This document shows, in pieces, positions 33,858-43,621 of a stretch of 64,000 nt of DNA. The notes under the pieces were generated by a model. That model worked only from the letters and a program-made list of their open reading frames with translations, did not search any database and was not told where the DNA came from. The DNA lies in assembly GCA_010015805.1 (NCBI GenBank), contig ML978130.1:558001-622000 (forward strand). The letters run 5' to 3'. Made by a program: the position numbers and the translations under genes. Within the stretch, counting starts at the first letter, position 1. Each line of letters starts with the position of its first letter. The DNA comes from Rhizodiscina lignyota (taxonomy: Eukaryota; Ascomycota; Dothideomycetes; Aulographales; Rhizodiscinaceae).

Positions 33858-34436
33858 CTTCAATGATGAGCGATAGAAGCATTGACTGGAGAAATTTTGC
33901 ACAGAAATCCGAAGGCCGTCGGTATTCGCTCTCGAAAACGTTTTTGTAAAAAGCCGGAGTCAATCGAATTCTCCGCTTCAAAGCCACCAGCGACATCTAT
34001 CTCAGCAACAGCAATCATGCTGCAGCTCAGAGGACGAAACACCTTCTATATCGAGGATGAAAGTAAGCGCATCACTGGATCGCGATACCACTTTCAATCA
34101 ATCACGCATACGAGGACGTCGATCTCTGTCGCAACGGTTCCGTTAATGTAAGGTGACTTCACTCTGGACATGTTGTGGAATCGCTTTCGGCCCCAATCTC
34201 TATTTCTCGGTAATGTTGCTGTAAATGATTATGATGTAACATTGCTTCAGATGCGGAGTTTGATAAGGTGGCCATATACGTATGAATATAGAAGGGTCGT
34301 GCTTTGACTGTCATGTATATATTTCGTCGTTCGAGCCCGTTGCTGCTGTCTTCCATCAAGCACCCTCATCTCAACAGACTTCAAGCACAACATAACTTGC
34401 TCTATTAAATTCGGCTATTCGAATCACTCTTCAATC
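33858..34436. promoter_or_regulatory. Divergent promoter between UstYa-like 1 and the precursor peptide gene
   Basis: 579 bp with no supported gene. It contains CCGA-N6-TCGG at 33909-33922, an inverted CGG-type pair typical of Zn2Cys6 activator sites, 52 bp before the UstYa-like ATG. A TATATAT element at 34316-34322 lies about 115 bp before the precursor ATG. Both functional assignments are inferred. Confidence 0.4.
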
Positions 34437-34616
34437 ATGAAGTCCGTTGTCCAGATCTTCTTCGCCGCCCTTCTTGCCGCCGTTGCGGTCCAGGCAGCTC
34501 CGGTCGCCGAGGCTGAATTGAGCGAGGTCCTCAGAGTCAGGAGCGTGGATGGCGTCGAGTGCTTCGTCAAGCGTTCGGACGGCCTGTACGAGCGCCAAGC
34601 CACTTATGGCTGCTAG
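34437..34616 (+). CDS. Candidate RiPP precursor peptide (secreted, Kex2-type site)
   Basis: A single exon of 59 codons, ATG at 34437, stop TAG at 34614-34616. Residues 1-20 are a strong signal peptide (MKSVVQIFFAALLAAVAVQA, cut expected around APVA). An acidic leader follows (EAELSEVLRV), then an RSVDGVECFVKR segment whose dibasic KR (45-46) is a Kex2 site, and a 13-residue tail, SDGLYERQATYGC. The tail contains two Tyr and a C-terminal Cys, residues that UstYa-type chemistry uses or tolerates in ustiloxin-like cores. RSVDG and RSDG suggest a degenerate repeat, whereas most known dikaritin precursors carry many core copies. Flanked by two UstYa-like genes, which is the main support. Alternatively it could be a small secreted Cys-containing effector with no modification. 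Codon use is GC-rich and strongly coding-like (C-ending codons). Confidence 0.75.
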   Translation: MKSVVQIFFAALLAAVAVQAAPVAEAELSEVLRVRSVDGVECFVKRSDGLYERQATYGC

Positions 34617-34839
34617 ATGGCAGTTATCATGATGCCGTGAGACAAGAGATCCATGACGTTCTGTATCTCCAGTCCACTGACGTTTCTGGGCAGATCCAAT
34701 GTTGCGGAACAGAGGAGAGTTCGGTAGTTAGGATACAGGGAGCTGATATGTAGAGAGATGGTTATGCAAGGTTACGTGAGGAGGTACTTCGTACTCGGCG
34801 GGGCCGTTTCGTTATAGGTGTAGATCCTTACTATACAGA

Positions 34840-35203
34840 ATGAAGCGGGAGGTCCAACGCTGTCATATTGTAACCATTGCTGCATTCCGATTGGACGTTG
34901 ATGAATGCTTGTACGTTAAAGCTCGCTCAAGCTTACTTGGCCTGCGCGATTTCGCACAAGTGCATTGTACGTGCATCTGCCTGCCTGATATGGTAGTGCA
35001 GCTCGTGTCATTGAGGTACAGCCGTCACTAAGCGCGATACCACCATTGTCCTGGAACAGACCAAAGATAGCGGCAAGGTCATCGTATAGAGGTTGGACAA
35101 AATGAAAGCAAGTCTGACTTCGCACCTACCTTAGTTGGTTAACAATACCTACGTCAATGGAGTTGAGGTTGTCGATCCAACGACATCGTTCTCCGACGGC
35201 TAG
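34840..35203 (+). CDS. Possible small spliced gene with KR site, unknown
   Basis: Candidate exons 34840-34966, 35022-35083 and 35135-35203, joined by introns of 55 bp (GTACGT...GTACAG) and 51 bp (GTATAG...CTGAC...CCTTAG), would give 85 residues. The second and third exons read SVTKRDTTIVLEQTKDSGK and then VILVNNTYVNGVEVVDPTT, which has protein-like composition and depends on both splices being real. The first exon (MKREVQRCHIVTIAAFRLD...) has no signal peptide and is the weakest part; another upstream exon could be the true 5' end. It lies between the candidate precursor and UstYa-like gene 2. Function unknown; a decayed second peptide gene is one guess. Confidence 0.3.
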
Positions 35204-35304
35204 ATACCTCTCTTCGTCGTTTCGCAATCTTCGTTTTAAGGACTCGGCCAAAGTCCTTTAAATTTATTGAACTATGTCGTATATTGTTTGAACAGAAGAA
35301 AAGG

Positions 35305-36030
35305 ATGGTTCAGTTACAGAAATACCAATCCGTCTCGGGCTCCGACAAAGAACTGGAGGATGAGTCTGCAGATGCGGGTTTCGAGGCCGATATTCCTCCC
35401 CGCAAACGACGGCAAAAAATTTGGCGCTACGTTCACTTCATCGTCGATATCGCATTGGTTTTCACTGTTACTGCCTTGATATGGACGGTGTCTTCCTTGA
35501 TGTCTCGTCGATCATCTTGTGGAATAGCTCTTGGCCCGCATCCAGGCATCCCATTTCGCGATGTTACTTTCTTGCCGAATCTGGAATATGCTTCTGCACG
35601 AACATTTGAAAGCGAAAGCCACCTCCAAGAAACATTGCACCAATGGCTAGACCTCACGACGTATGGTCGCGGCATAATCAATGTCGGAGACGGTCGGAAA
35701 TATACGTCAGATCCACCATTGCAATCGTCTAGGACCGACAGCGCGTACATGATATCCGTCTTTCATCAGCTTCACTGTCTATCGCGGCTGTTGCAATCGT
35801 ATGGCGAGCTGTACCTTGGCTTGACACCTTCAGTCGATGCTGAACATGCCGCTCATTGTTTCGATTACTTGAGGCAATCGATCATGTGCGACGCCGATGT
35901 CACTCTTGAAGGCAACAACTCTGCTGGACCGGGCTGGGGCTCGACACATGTCTGCAAAGACTTTGAATCGATTCAACGTTGGGGGAATGAGATGGCGGCA
36001 CCGGTACGGAACGATACAGGCAATCTGTGA
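35305..36030 (+). CDS. UstYa-like DUF3328 protein 2
   Basis: Intronless, 241 residues; the ATG at 35305 is preferred over an upstream TTG. Cytosolic acidic/basic N-terminus (PPRKRRQKIWRY), one membrane span near 42-65 (VHFIVDIALVFTVTALIWTV), then the lumenal domain with VTFLPNLEYASARTFESES, ISVFHQLHCLSRLLQSYGEL (HQLHC at 154-158), AAHCFDYLRQSIMC (HC...YLRQ at 184-191) and CKDFESIQRWGNEM near the C-terminus. This is the complete HxxHC signature set of the family. With UstYa-like 1 it makes the pair of DUF3328 proteins usually found in dikaritin-type clusters, where two homologues often act together on one precursor. Same strand as the precursor gene, 0.7 kb downstream. Confidence 0.9.
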   Translation: MVQLQKYQSVSGSDKELEDESADAGFEADIPPRKRRQKIWRYVHFIVDIALVFTVTALIWTVSSLMSRRSSCGIALGPHPGIPFRDVTFLPNLEYASARTFESESHLQETLHQWLDLTTYGRGIINVGDGRKYTSDPPLQSSRTDSAYMISVFHQLHCLSRLLQSYGELYLGLTPSVDAEHAAHCFDYLRQSIMCDADVTLEGNNSAGPGWGSTHVCKDFESIQRWGNEMAAPVRNDTGNL

Positions 36031-37043
36031 TTATTGAACGAGCGAAGAATGACTCCTTTAGAAGAGCGGGTTTCTGTCGAACATTGAGCAAGATCTTGAT
36101 AGGACATTTAGTCGTCGATTAGGAATCAGCTTGGAGCATCGGACACATCTGCAAGGCCATTGATTGTTCTATCACCCATCCGTCTCTCGATTCACCCCTT
36201 CATGCCGAGAAGAATACATTCAAAGCGATTGCAATTTCTTGATGGGCATACAGCCAATGATGACTTCATAGTTCATCTGCTTGGAGCAAGTTTGCGTAGT
36301 TATTGTGTCTCGGCATTTACACAGTCTCAGCAACAACCGTGGCATTGATTCGTCTTGGGGATCATCGTATTTGTCGAGAATCTTCATGATGTTGAGGTAC
36401 AATAGCAGAAGACAACTCGATTTGATTGCAAGCTATTTGTTTCTGGCTGTTCGTCAATGAGAAGCAGCAAATCATATGGTGTATTGACTCACAATTGAAA
36501 TCTCAACAGATCCTGCGATCGCTAACTCGCTAAGAAACAAGATTTCGATAGAAATCAACAAATGCAAACCATTTCCCGCGCTACCACTCTTTCATCGGCA
36601 TCTTGCTTGTTGCCGTGGACATTTTAAACTGATGCAGTATACAGTTTACTGAGCTTGGAGAGCCTTGTGCTCTAACGAAATCGAGTAGCATAGCTTCTCC
36701 GAGAACCGGACTTTGGTCTTGTCATAGCCATTATTTCCTTTGAAATGTTCCAAATTCGGACTTTACGGAGCTCTCTTCTCCGAATTGGAGATTTCCATTT
36801 GACGATGTTGATGACAGTGCGGGGTTTGAAGCTTGAGTAGCCGCGGCGACATACATTCAGAATGATGAATACTTAGGAAAGTTGAATGAAACGGCAATAA
36901 TCAAATCTCGTGGATTTGTGCAATTTTTCTTCCTGCGGTTTCAATACATTACCTTATCTCCCGTCCAGAGTCACTGTTGAACGCATTGGTCCCACGGCGG
37001 GCAAATCCCAAGCAAGGAAGACTATCACTCATCAAAGTTCAAA
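36031..37043. other. Intergenic, nothing recognised
   Basis: About 1 kb, AT-richer than its neighbours, without supported coding. Holds the promoter of the cupin gene. Confidence 0.4.
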
Positions 37044-37478
37044 ATGCCAGAGCTAGAAAGCGTCCTCGTCAAGCATGCCAGCAAGCCAGGAGTGAGCACC
37101 GGCAAAGGCCCGTCGTCTCTCTTTACAGGCGAAGTTTTCATCGACACCGTGCATAACGACAGCGGCGGCTACGGCACCGGCGGCAGTGATTCGACCATTA
37201 TCGTCAACGTCACTTTTGCCCCTGGAGCAAGGACGCATTGGCATACGCACGAGAAAGGTCAACTCCTTAAGGTGTTGGCTGGGTCAGGTTGGGTGTGTGA
37301 CAAAGGCGGCAAACCGAAACGCCTGGAAACTGGCGATGTCTGCTGGTGTCCAGAGGGCATCACCCACTGGCATGGTGCTGATGATGGAAGCCTCATGACG
37401 CACTTTGCATTCGCAAGGGGCTCTGTGCAGTGGCTTGAGCCAGTGTCTGAGCAGGAATATGCGGCGAAGGGCCAGTAG
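37044..37478 (+). CDS. Small cupin-2 domain protein
   Basis: Intronless, 144 residues, cytosolic. A single conserved beta-barrel cupin domain spans about residues 50-135. Metal-ligand motif 1 is FAPGARTHWHTHEKGQLLKV (two His, Gln) and motif 2 is PEGITHWHGADDGSLMTHFA. This arrangement matches small Mn/Fe cupins related to carboxymuconolactone-decarboxylase-associated and hydroxynitrile-lyase-like proteins. The reaction cannot be assigned; isomerase, lyase or dioxygenase activity are all known for the fold. It lies 1 kb beyond the second UstYa-like gene on the same strand, so could belong to that cluster, but small cupins are common in ordinary metabolism too. Confidence 0.85.
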   Translation: MPELESVLVKHASKPGVSTGKGPSSLFTGEVFIDTVHNDSGGYGTGGSDSTIIVNVTFAPGARTHWHTHEKGQLLKVLAGSGWVCDKGGKPKRLETGDVCWCPEGITHWHGADDGSLMTHFAFARGSVQWLEPVSEQEYAAKGQ

Positions 37479-38365
37479 TTTGGTTCCTGGGGCTTGACGC
37501 TGTGTTCCGACGTCAGTTTTTAAAGCTCGAGATCTCGGATCGGCACTTGTCTAGTGGAACCATGCGAATTTATCGAGTTCTGCCTCTTCCGGCTTCTCAA
37601 TTGGAATTGATGCTGTTGCATGTAAATCAGCAAAGATCTACAGGTGGTGATGAGCTTCGTCAGAAGTAAATTAAACATATTCTTCTTCACTGTGCCTGAC
37701 TGGTCTTGATCGATACCATGTCTCCGACTTGCAGATGTGATCCGAAAGATTCAGATCTGTACTACCATTATGCAGATTGAAGGACAAGTGATCCGACTGA
37801 TGGGTTTTCGGATGGCCCTGATGGATACTGGAAAACAATGCTTAGGGTTAGGGCTTTTGAGATCGCGTAAATGCATGGCCAATTTCCCGGCTCCAGGATG
37901 TGGGATGACCCACCATGTGGCTGTTTCATTTGGATGGCTTTTCTCCTTTTAAATCGGGGCCGCCCAATCCTTTCAAATCATAGCCTCGTTTCATGTATAA
38001 GCCAAACGCGTGACGTAGCCTCCGATCTCTCTTTCCCACCACTCGGAGAATTTAGTCTATGTGACACGAGCCCGGAATTGACCTGACTTTCCAGCTGGCC
38101 AGTTCTCGTCCAACGTTCTTTTGCCCTGGGGTCCTTCTACTTTTGTACAGGGGGAACGGCATTTCGGTGTGGTTTTGAACAAATTGAAACATCACATATT
38201 AAGGCCAGACCACCTCCGCAGTGGGAAAGTGAAATACCATATAAGTATCTCATCTCCAATTACTTTGTTCTTTGTCCTATCAGACGCGCCTTTAGAAACC
38301 TCACTTGTATTTTCGTGGCCGTCCCATCCACTCGTTTCTCATCCAAACTCGTCCAAATCACCAAC
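37479..38365. other. Intergenic, promoter of GH45 gene
   Basis: No gene supported. Two telomere-type TTAGGG units sit in tandem at 37842-37853. A TATAAG element at 38240-38245 precedes the GH45 ATG by 126 bp. Confidence 0.45.
38240..38245 (+). promoter_or_regulatory. TATA-like element of GH45 gene
   Basis: TATAAG, 126 bp upstream of the ATG at 38366. Confidence 0.35.
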
Positions 38366-38933
38366 ATGATGTTGTTCACTCTTCTCGCGGTGATCGCCGC
38401 TCCTGTCATGGCCCTCAGTGGTCAAGCAACGACAACGGTATGAAACCTCTCTCTTCCCTTCAAACGTCAGGATTAACTCTTCTGACAATCTACAGCGTTA
38501 CTACGACGGTCAAGAAGGTGCCTGCGGTTGCGGTACCAGCAGTTCCTCCGCCTTCTCCTGGCAACTCGGCGGCTCCGGCTTCTACACCGCTGCGGGCTCA
38601 CAAGCACTCTTTGGCGATGGCACATGGTGTGGCTCCGGTTGCGGAAAGTGCTATCAGCTCACCTCTACGGGATCCGCTCCATCAGGGCAAGGAACAGGCG
38701 GCGACGCAGGGCAGTCGATTACTGTCATGGTCACAAACCTCTGCCCCAACCAGGGTAACGCTCAGTGGTGCCCGAACGTCGGCGGCACGAACCAGTACGG
38801 ATTCGAATACCACTTCGATATCATGGCGCAGAGCGAGGTGTTTGGCGACAATCCGATTGTGAACTTCGAGGAGGTGACGTGCCCTGGTGCGGCATCATCA
38901 GATTTTGGACAGTGCCAGTGCGCTAGCATGTAA
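38366..38933 (+). CDS. Secreted GH45-type endoglucanase, single-domain
   Basis: Cleaves internal beta-1,4 bonds in cellulose outside the cell. Exon 1 (38366-38437) encodes the signal peptide MMLFTLLAVIAAPVMALSG; a 58-bp intron (38438-38495) precedes exon 2 (38496-38933); total 169 residues. The double-psi barrel starts RYYDGQEGACGCG, whose Asp is in the catalytic-base place of GH45 (family TRYxD). It continues WCGSGCGKCYQLTSTG, VMVTNLCPNQGNAQWCPN and GFEYHFDIMAQSEVFGDNP, whose Asp is in the place of the catalytic acid. About 12 cysteines fit a disulfide-rich secreted enzyme. No carbohydrate-binding module or linker, so about the size of subfamily B/C enzymes. An expansin- or RlpA-like non-catalytic role is the alternative. 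Confidence 0.85.
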
Positions 38934-39488
38934 ACAGTGGGCGCTACGACTGGAGAGTGCTGGACAAATCGATGAGATTGGTTGATATCTTCTTGGACAT
39001 ATTTAGGGTTAGCATAGCGGTAGAGTTAACGCATGAAATATTGCACCTTTCACATCAAGCTTAGATTCGGTTTCGACTTTAATCCTATGTTTTCAAGCCG
39101 ATGTGATGGGTAAGAGGAAGCTGACTGCATGGCTGTCAATACTCGGAGAAGAAATTCAGTTTCAAGGCATTCGAACTGCACGTAGCAAACGATACTTACA
39201 ATCGGTTTGCGGACGAGTTACGACGAGGGAGTAACTTCCGTGGCTCAGCCGAGAATGTGGCGAGAATTATCCACTCTGAGGGAAGAATCCTCCGAGGCTT
39301 GGAGGCTGCCTGGCTGAATCTATCCATTCTTCCTAACTCACTGCGGGTCCTCCCACAACCCTTTGGGCCTTGCTTTAAACTGACGGAGATCACGATACAG
39401 CTAGGGCATCAGAAAGGGCATCTTTATGATACGCTCATGAGTATAGCATGGCATTGTTGGCGTGCAGCTAGGCCAACAAAACGACAAC
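38934..39488. other. Intergenic, nothing recognised
   Basis: 555 bp between GH45 and HET genes with no supported coding. Confidence 0.4.
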
Positions 39489-41361
39489 ATGTGGTTGATC
39501 GACACGGCGACCTTCCATTTGACGGAATTTACATTAGACGCACAGAGGCCCAAATATGCCATCTTGTCGCACAGGTGGATTGAGGGTGAGGAAGTCACTT
39601 TCCAGGAAATGCGGTCCAATGGCCTCCCGCCAGACAGGAGTGAGATCAGTCAATGCTGCAAACTCGCTCGGGCAGAGGGAATAGCATACGCATGGGTGGA
39701 TACCTGGTACGTTTGCGAATGAGCCTGTGCTTTTGTTGGATAATCATGACCAATTTATCAGCTGTATCGACAAAACAAGTAGCGCTGAGCTTACCGAGGC
39801 AATCAATTCAATGTACCATTGGTACGCAGATTCAGAGATTTGCTATGCATACCTCGCAGACGTCCACGTACAAGAATCATCGACACTGACAAAGAGCTCA
39901 TGGTTCACTCGTGGTTGGACTCTGCAGGAACTAATAGCGCCGGAGCAGGTTTTGTTCTACGACCATGGCTGGACACCACTGGGAAGCCGATCCGATTTGA
40001 GTTGGGAGCTCTCTTATATAACGGGCATTGCTGAGGCAGTCCTTGCACAGCAGAAAGCAGTAAATTTTTGTTCAATTGCTGAGCGGATGTCATGGGCATC
40101 TCGGCGTACTACTACAAGAAAAGAAGACATGGCATATGGCCTCTTGGGCCTCTTCCAGGTCAATATGCCGATGTTATATGGAGAGGGAGGAGAGCGAGCA
40201 TTTCTCCGCTTACAGGAAGAGATAATTAAGAGCTCAGATGATCATTCGATTTTTGCTTGGCGGCAAGAGGATGACAGAGGTTCCCAAGCTGGAGGAACGT
40301 GTCGAGGTCTGCTAGCTCGATCGCCTGCTGCATTCACGTCGTGTCTGCGTATCAGAAGCGTCTCCGTTCGCAGTCACACAGGAAGATATCCGTACTCGAT
40401 GACCAATAGAGGCCTTTCGATCACGCTGAACCTGACGCCGTGGTATCTTGACACTTATCTTGCGGTGTTAAATTGCGAGGATCGCAGCTACCGAACGGGA
40501 GACCATGGATCCAGGAATAGAGGGATCAGAACATACGTTCAGAAACGGCACGAAGACCCCGCTGTCATGCGAATGGGTATATTTCTTCGAAGACTGTATG
40601 AAGACGACCAGTATGCCAGAGTGGATATGGCCGGCAAAGAAGTTCAAAATAGAGTCAAGATGTTCGGGACTCATATGCCATCCAGCAGATCACGCGATAC
40701 ACATATCAATATTCCGCAAAGAGAGCTCCCCGGGACTGAGAAGGACTTCCTGGCACCCAGAGTGTATGGCTTTCGAATCTCTGAAAATCTCCTTCCACGA
40801 GCCGTCGGAGCAGACCTGTTCTTCGAGCCCGTATTAGAAATGCAGAAATGGGTTCAGGAATTGAGGGTAGTCGCCGCTGAGCCAGGTTTTGGAGGTTGGG
40901 ATTCCTTTGTGACCTTAAACATTACACTGAGGAATTGTCGTTATCTCATCAAACTCGGGTTTGATTTCGACTTTAACCCTGCGTGCTTTCTCGCGGATGA
41001 GAAAGGCATGCATGAGCTGCCTGAATACTCTCATCCGCGACTCTCAGATGAGGAGAAACATAGATTCAAGGGCATCCAGGAGCGCACAGCAAACGATACA
41101 CACGGTTGGAATGAAATCTACTATGGCCGGCATCCTACAATGCGTCATAGCGATGGAAATTTTGCTGATCCAAATGTCCGTGAAGGTCTCTGGGCACTCA
41201 AAGGGGATCGAATAAATGGATTGGAGGTCCATCTACCCGATGTCCCCACTCGCGGGGACTACGTACGAGTGAAGATGAAGAAGATGACTGTATCTGGTTA
41301 CTTATTTTGGGACTTTGCTCTTGAGAATTTACGAGAGACCGATGAGACGGGAAGCTCCTAA
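39489..41361 (+). CDS. HET-domain protein 1 (heterokaryon incompatibility family)
   Basis: HET-domain proteins trigger cell death after fusion of incompatible hyphae. Exon 1 (39489-39706) and exon 2 (39762-41361) flank a 55-bp intron (39707-39761) that interrupts the conserved ...WVDTCCIDK... block; 605 residues. The ATG at 39489 gives the typical opening MWLIDTATFHLTEFTL. HET motifs: YAILSHRWIEGEEVTFQEM (about 26-44), AYAWVDTCCIDKTSSAELTE (about 67-86) and SSWFTRGWTLQELIAPEQVL (about 115-134). After the domain comes the usual NACHT-less tail with EDMAYGLLGLFQVNMPMLYG, which is common in HET proteins. The C-terminal 300 residues have no recognised domain. The first 12 residues overlap no neighbour; it is convergent with the P450 gene, 106 bp away. 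Confidence 0.92.
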
Positions 41362-41467
41362 AAAGGGTATTTCGATGATTCTTCGTAGAAAGTGTCCGAT
41401 ATAAAGAGTAAAGCTGTGTTTGGAGCAACAGTTCGTGTAGAGCGCTGATGGTGGTAACAGTGGGTTT

Positions 41468-43151
41468 TCAGTCTGCGTACTTGAATTCAAGGATAAGTTT
41501 ATCTCCAACCGGAGGTCCCAGTACGTCGTCAATTTGCTCCATGCCTTCGTCATCGATGACTCGAGTTGCATATCTCACGTATATTGCGGCGAGAACAATT
41601 TTCAACACTAAGACATTATTAGTTTCCCAATGAAGACTGAATGCACTCCAAGCGGAGCAGCAACGTGAACTCACCTAAGATTGCGAAGTTATCTCCAACA
41701 CACATTCTCGGGCCCTTGGAGAAGTGTAATAGCCAGGTTCGCGGATTAGCTTTCGATGACTCTTCGCTTTCATTTATATCAGTCTCATTCGCCTGATTCT
41801 TGTCTTCATTGGACATCTGTCCTCCAGAGAGAGTGCCATTTATCGTTTCCGAGCCGATCCATCTCTCTGGATTCCATGCTTCCGCATCCGAAAATACGTC
41901 TTTCTGTCGGTGTAGATAATATGGAGCCGCATGAATTGTTGTTCCGCCGGGTATGAAGCGCCCTTCAATCACCGCACCTCCTTTTGGTACTTCACGTCGT
42001 TGTGGTCCCGGACCCGGTGGATGCAGTCGCAGCGTTTCAGTGACAACGGCGTCCAGTAGCGGAAGTCCATCAAGACGACGTAATAACGCCGTAAGCGATG
42101 AGAGCTCCTGGCACGAGGAGCGCGTAAATGGAGGTTGGACGTTCACCAACTCATTCCGTAGAGCGAGCTGCGTTTCTTCATGTTGAGAAAGTTCATGCAT
42201 AGCGTACGTCAAAGCAATGCCAATGCCTACTCTTCCAGCCTCAGTATTGTCCAGTACTTCGGAAGCAGCACGACGCAGAACCTCTCGGAAATCCTCGGTA
42301 CCTTCTTTGCGAGGAATTTGTTCAATGAGCTGAGCGAAAGGTACAGGATATGTTCCATGCCTTTCCGGCCTCTTGATGGGTTCTACACTTTCGACCTCCT
42401 CTTGCAAGTCTTGCTTGCGCAAAGTCCATGCCGTCTGCTCGCACATCTGCAAACATTCCTCTTCCAAGATTTCAGCAGCATACTTAGCGCCTTTAAGGTT
42501 CAGCAACTTCTTCTTGCCGTTCTCCAAATACGTCTTTCGCACTTTCTCTTTCCCCTTCCTTACAATGTCTAAGCCTTTCGCCGTACCGAATGCATATGTA
42601 CTCACGATCTCCGCACCTACTGCGCTTCCGATCGCATATACATCCAGGCCCTCCTCTTTGCCCACAGCATCGTCCAAAACAGGCATCAGCCGTTCAAAAA
42701 TCACCTCCCTCACGCAACCCTCAAAGTCGTCCGATCTCAGCAAGTAGCTCTTGGAGTAAATCTGGCTCACCATCCGCCTCCGCATAGCGTGCTTTTCGCG
42801 CCCAAACGTCGTCACCAGATTTGGTGTCCCATCATAGTTGAAGAATTGCTCAAACCATTTGCTCCTCTCAAATCCGCCTCCGTAGATCTTCTTCACAGCG
42901 TCTAGTGAAGTGACAGAGACTTCATCAGGCGCCAGACGAATAATTGGACCACATCGCTGATGTGCGGCGAAGATGCTGCGGCTTTCGCGGCCGCGGCGTC
43001 GTTGGAGCCATATCCAGAGCCCTGAGAATGACGACGTGGGATGTGCGAGGGGGAGTTTGGATAGCGGAGAGAGCAACGTGGGGCTGATAAAGTAGCGATA
43101 TGAAAGAAACGCTAGAAGCAGTGCGAACACAACTACAGGCACAGACATCAT
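41468..43151 (-). CDS. Cytochrome P450 1
   Basis: A membrane-anchored haem monooxygenase, substrate unknown. Exon 1 (43151-41675) and exon 2 (41607-41468) with a 67-bp intron give 538 residues. N-terminal anchor: VPVVVFALLLAFLSYRYFI. Motifs: I-helix region near IGIALTYAMHELSQHEETQL, with a weak Thr motif; K-helix ExxR in VVTETLRLHPPGPGPQRREV; the PERW motif in AWNPERWIGSET; and haem loop FSKGPRMCVGDNFAIL with Cys484 as the iron ligand. A hydrophilic Asn/Glu/Ser insert of about 35 residues lies between PERW and the haem loop (NGTLSGGQMSNEDKNQANET onward), which is unusual. The intron splits the codon right after the haem loop. Probably in a secondary-metabolite or detoxification role, given the adjacent APC permease and UstYa genes. 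Confidence 0.9.
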
Positions 43152-43621
43152 GATCCGGAAATTGAGAAGAGGCGGTCAGACCACGCTGCTGATCAGAGCA
43201 TTGACCTCGAAACGAAGTCAGAGTCAAGTTCCTGGAGGCTGGAAATCAGATGGGATGTTCGCTTCGGCGTCGATCGGGCAGAAACGCCCGGGTTGGGGTG
43301 GTGGGACCCCATCGAGGGCAGCACGTCCGCAAGGTGGGTACCCATGCACCGGATTCACGGGCCGCAGAATTAACCAAGCTGGGTACAGCATCTTATGCTA
43401 CTGGCCAAGATTCAAGCGTTTGCAGAAGCTCCTGAATCATGCACGCTCATGACTCGGATGCAATCATCCGTATGCCATCACGCATAATTCATTTGACTCT
43501 TTTTTCGTTCCCTTCGTGTCTGTCATTCTTATTAACTATTAAGGTTGGTGGTCTATATGCTTCATAGATGGCCGTAGATTCGTCAGTGATCTTCGTCAAT
43601 TTATGTACTCGGGTTCCAAAT
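43152..43621. other. Intergenic, promoter of P450 1
   Basis: 470 bp; promoter side of the P450 gene and 3' side of the permease. No coding signal. Confidence 0.4.
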
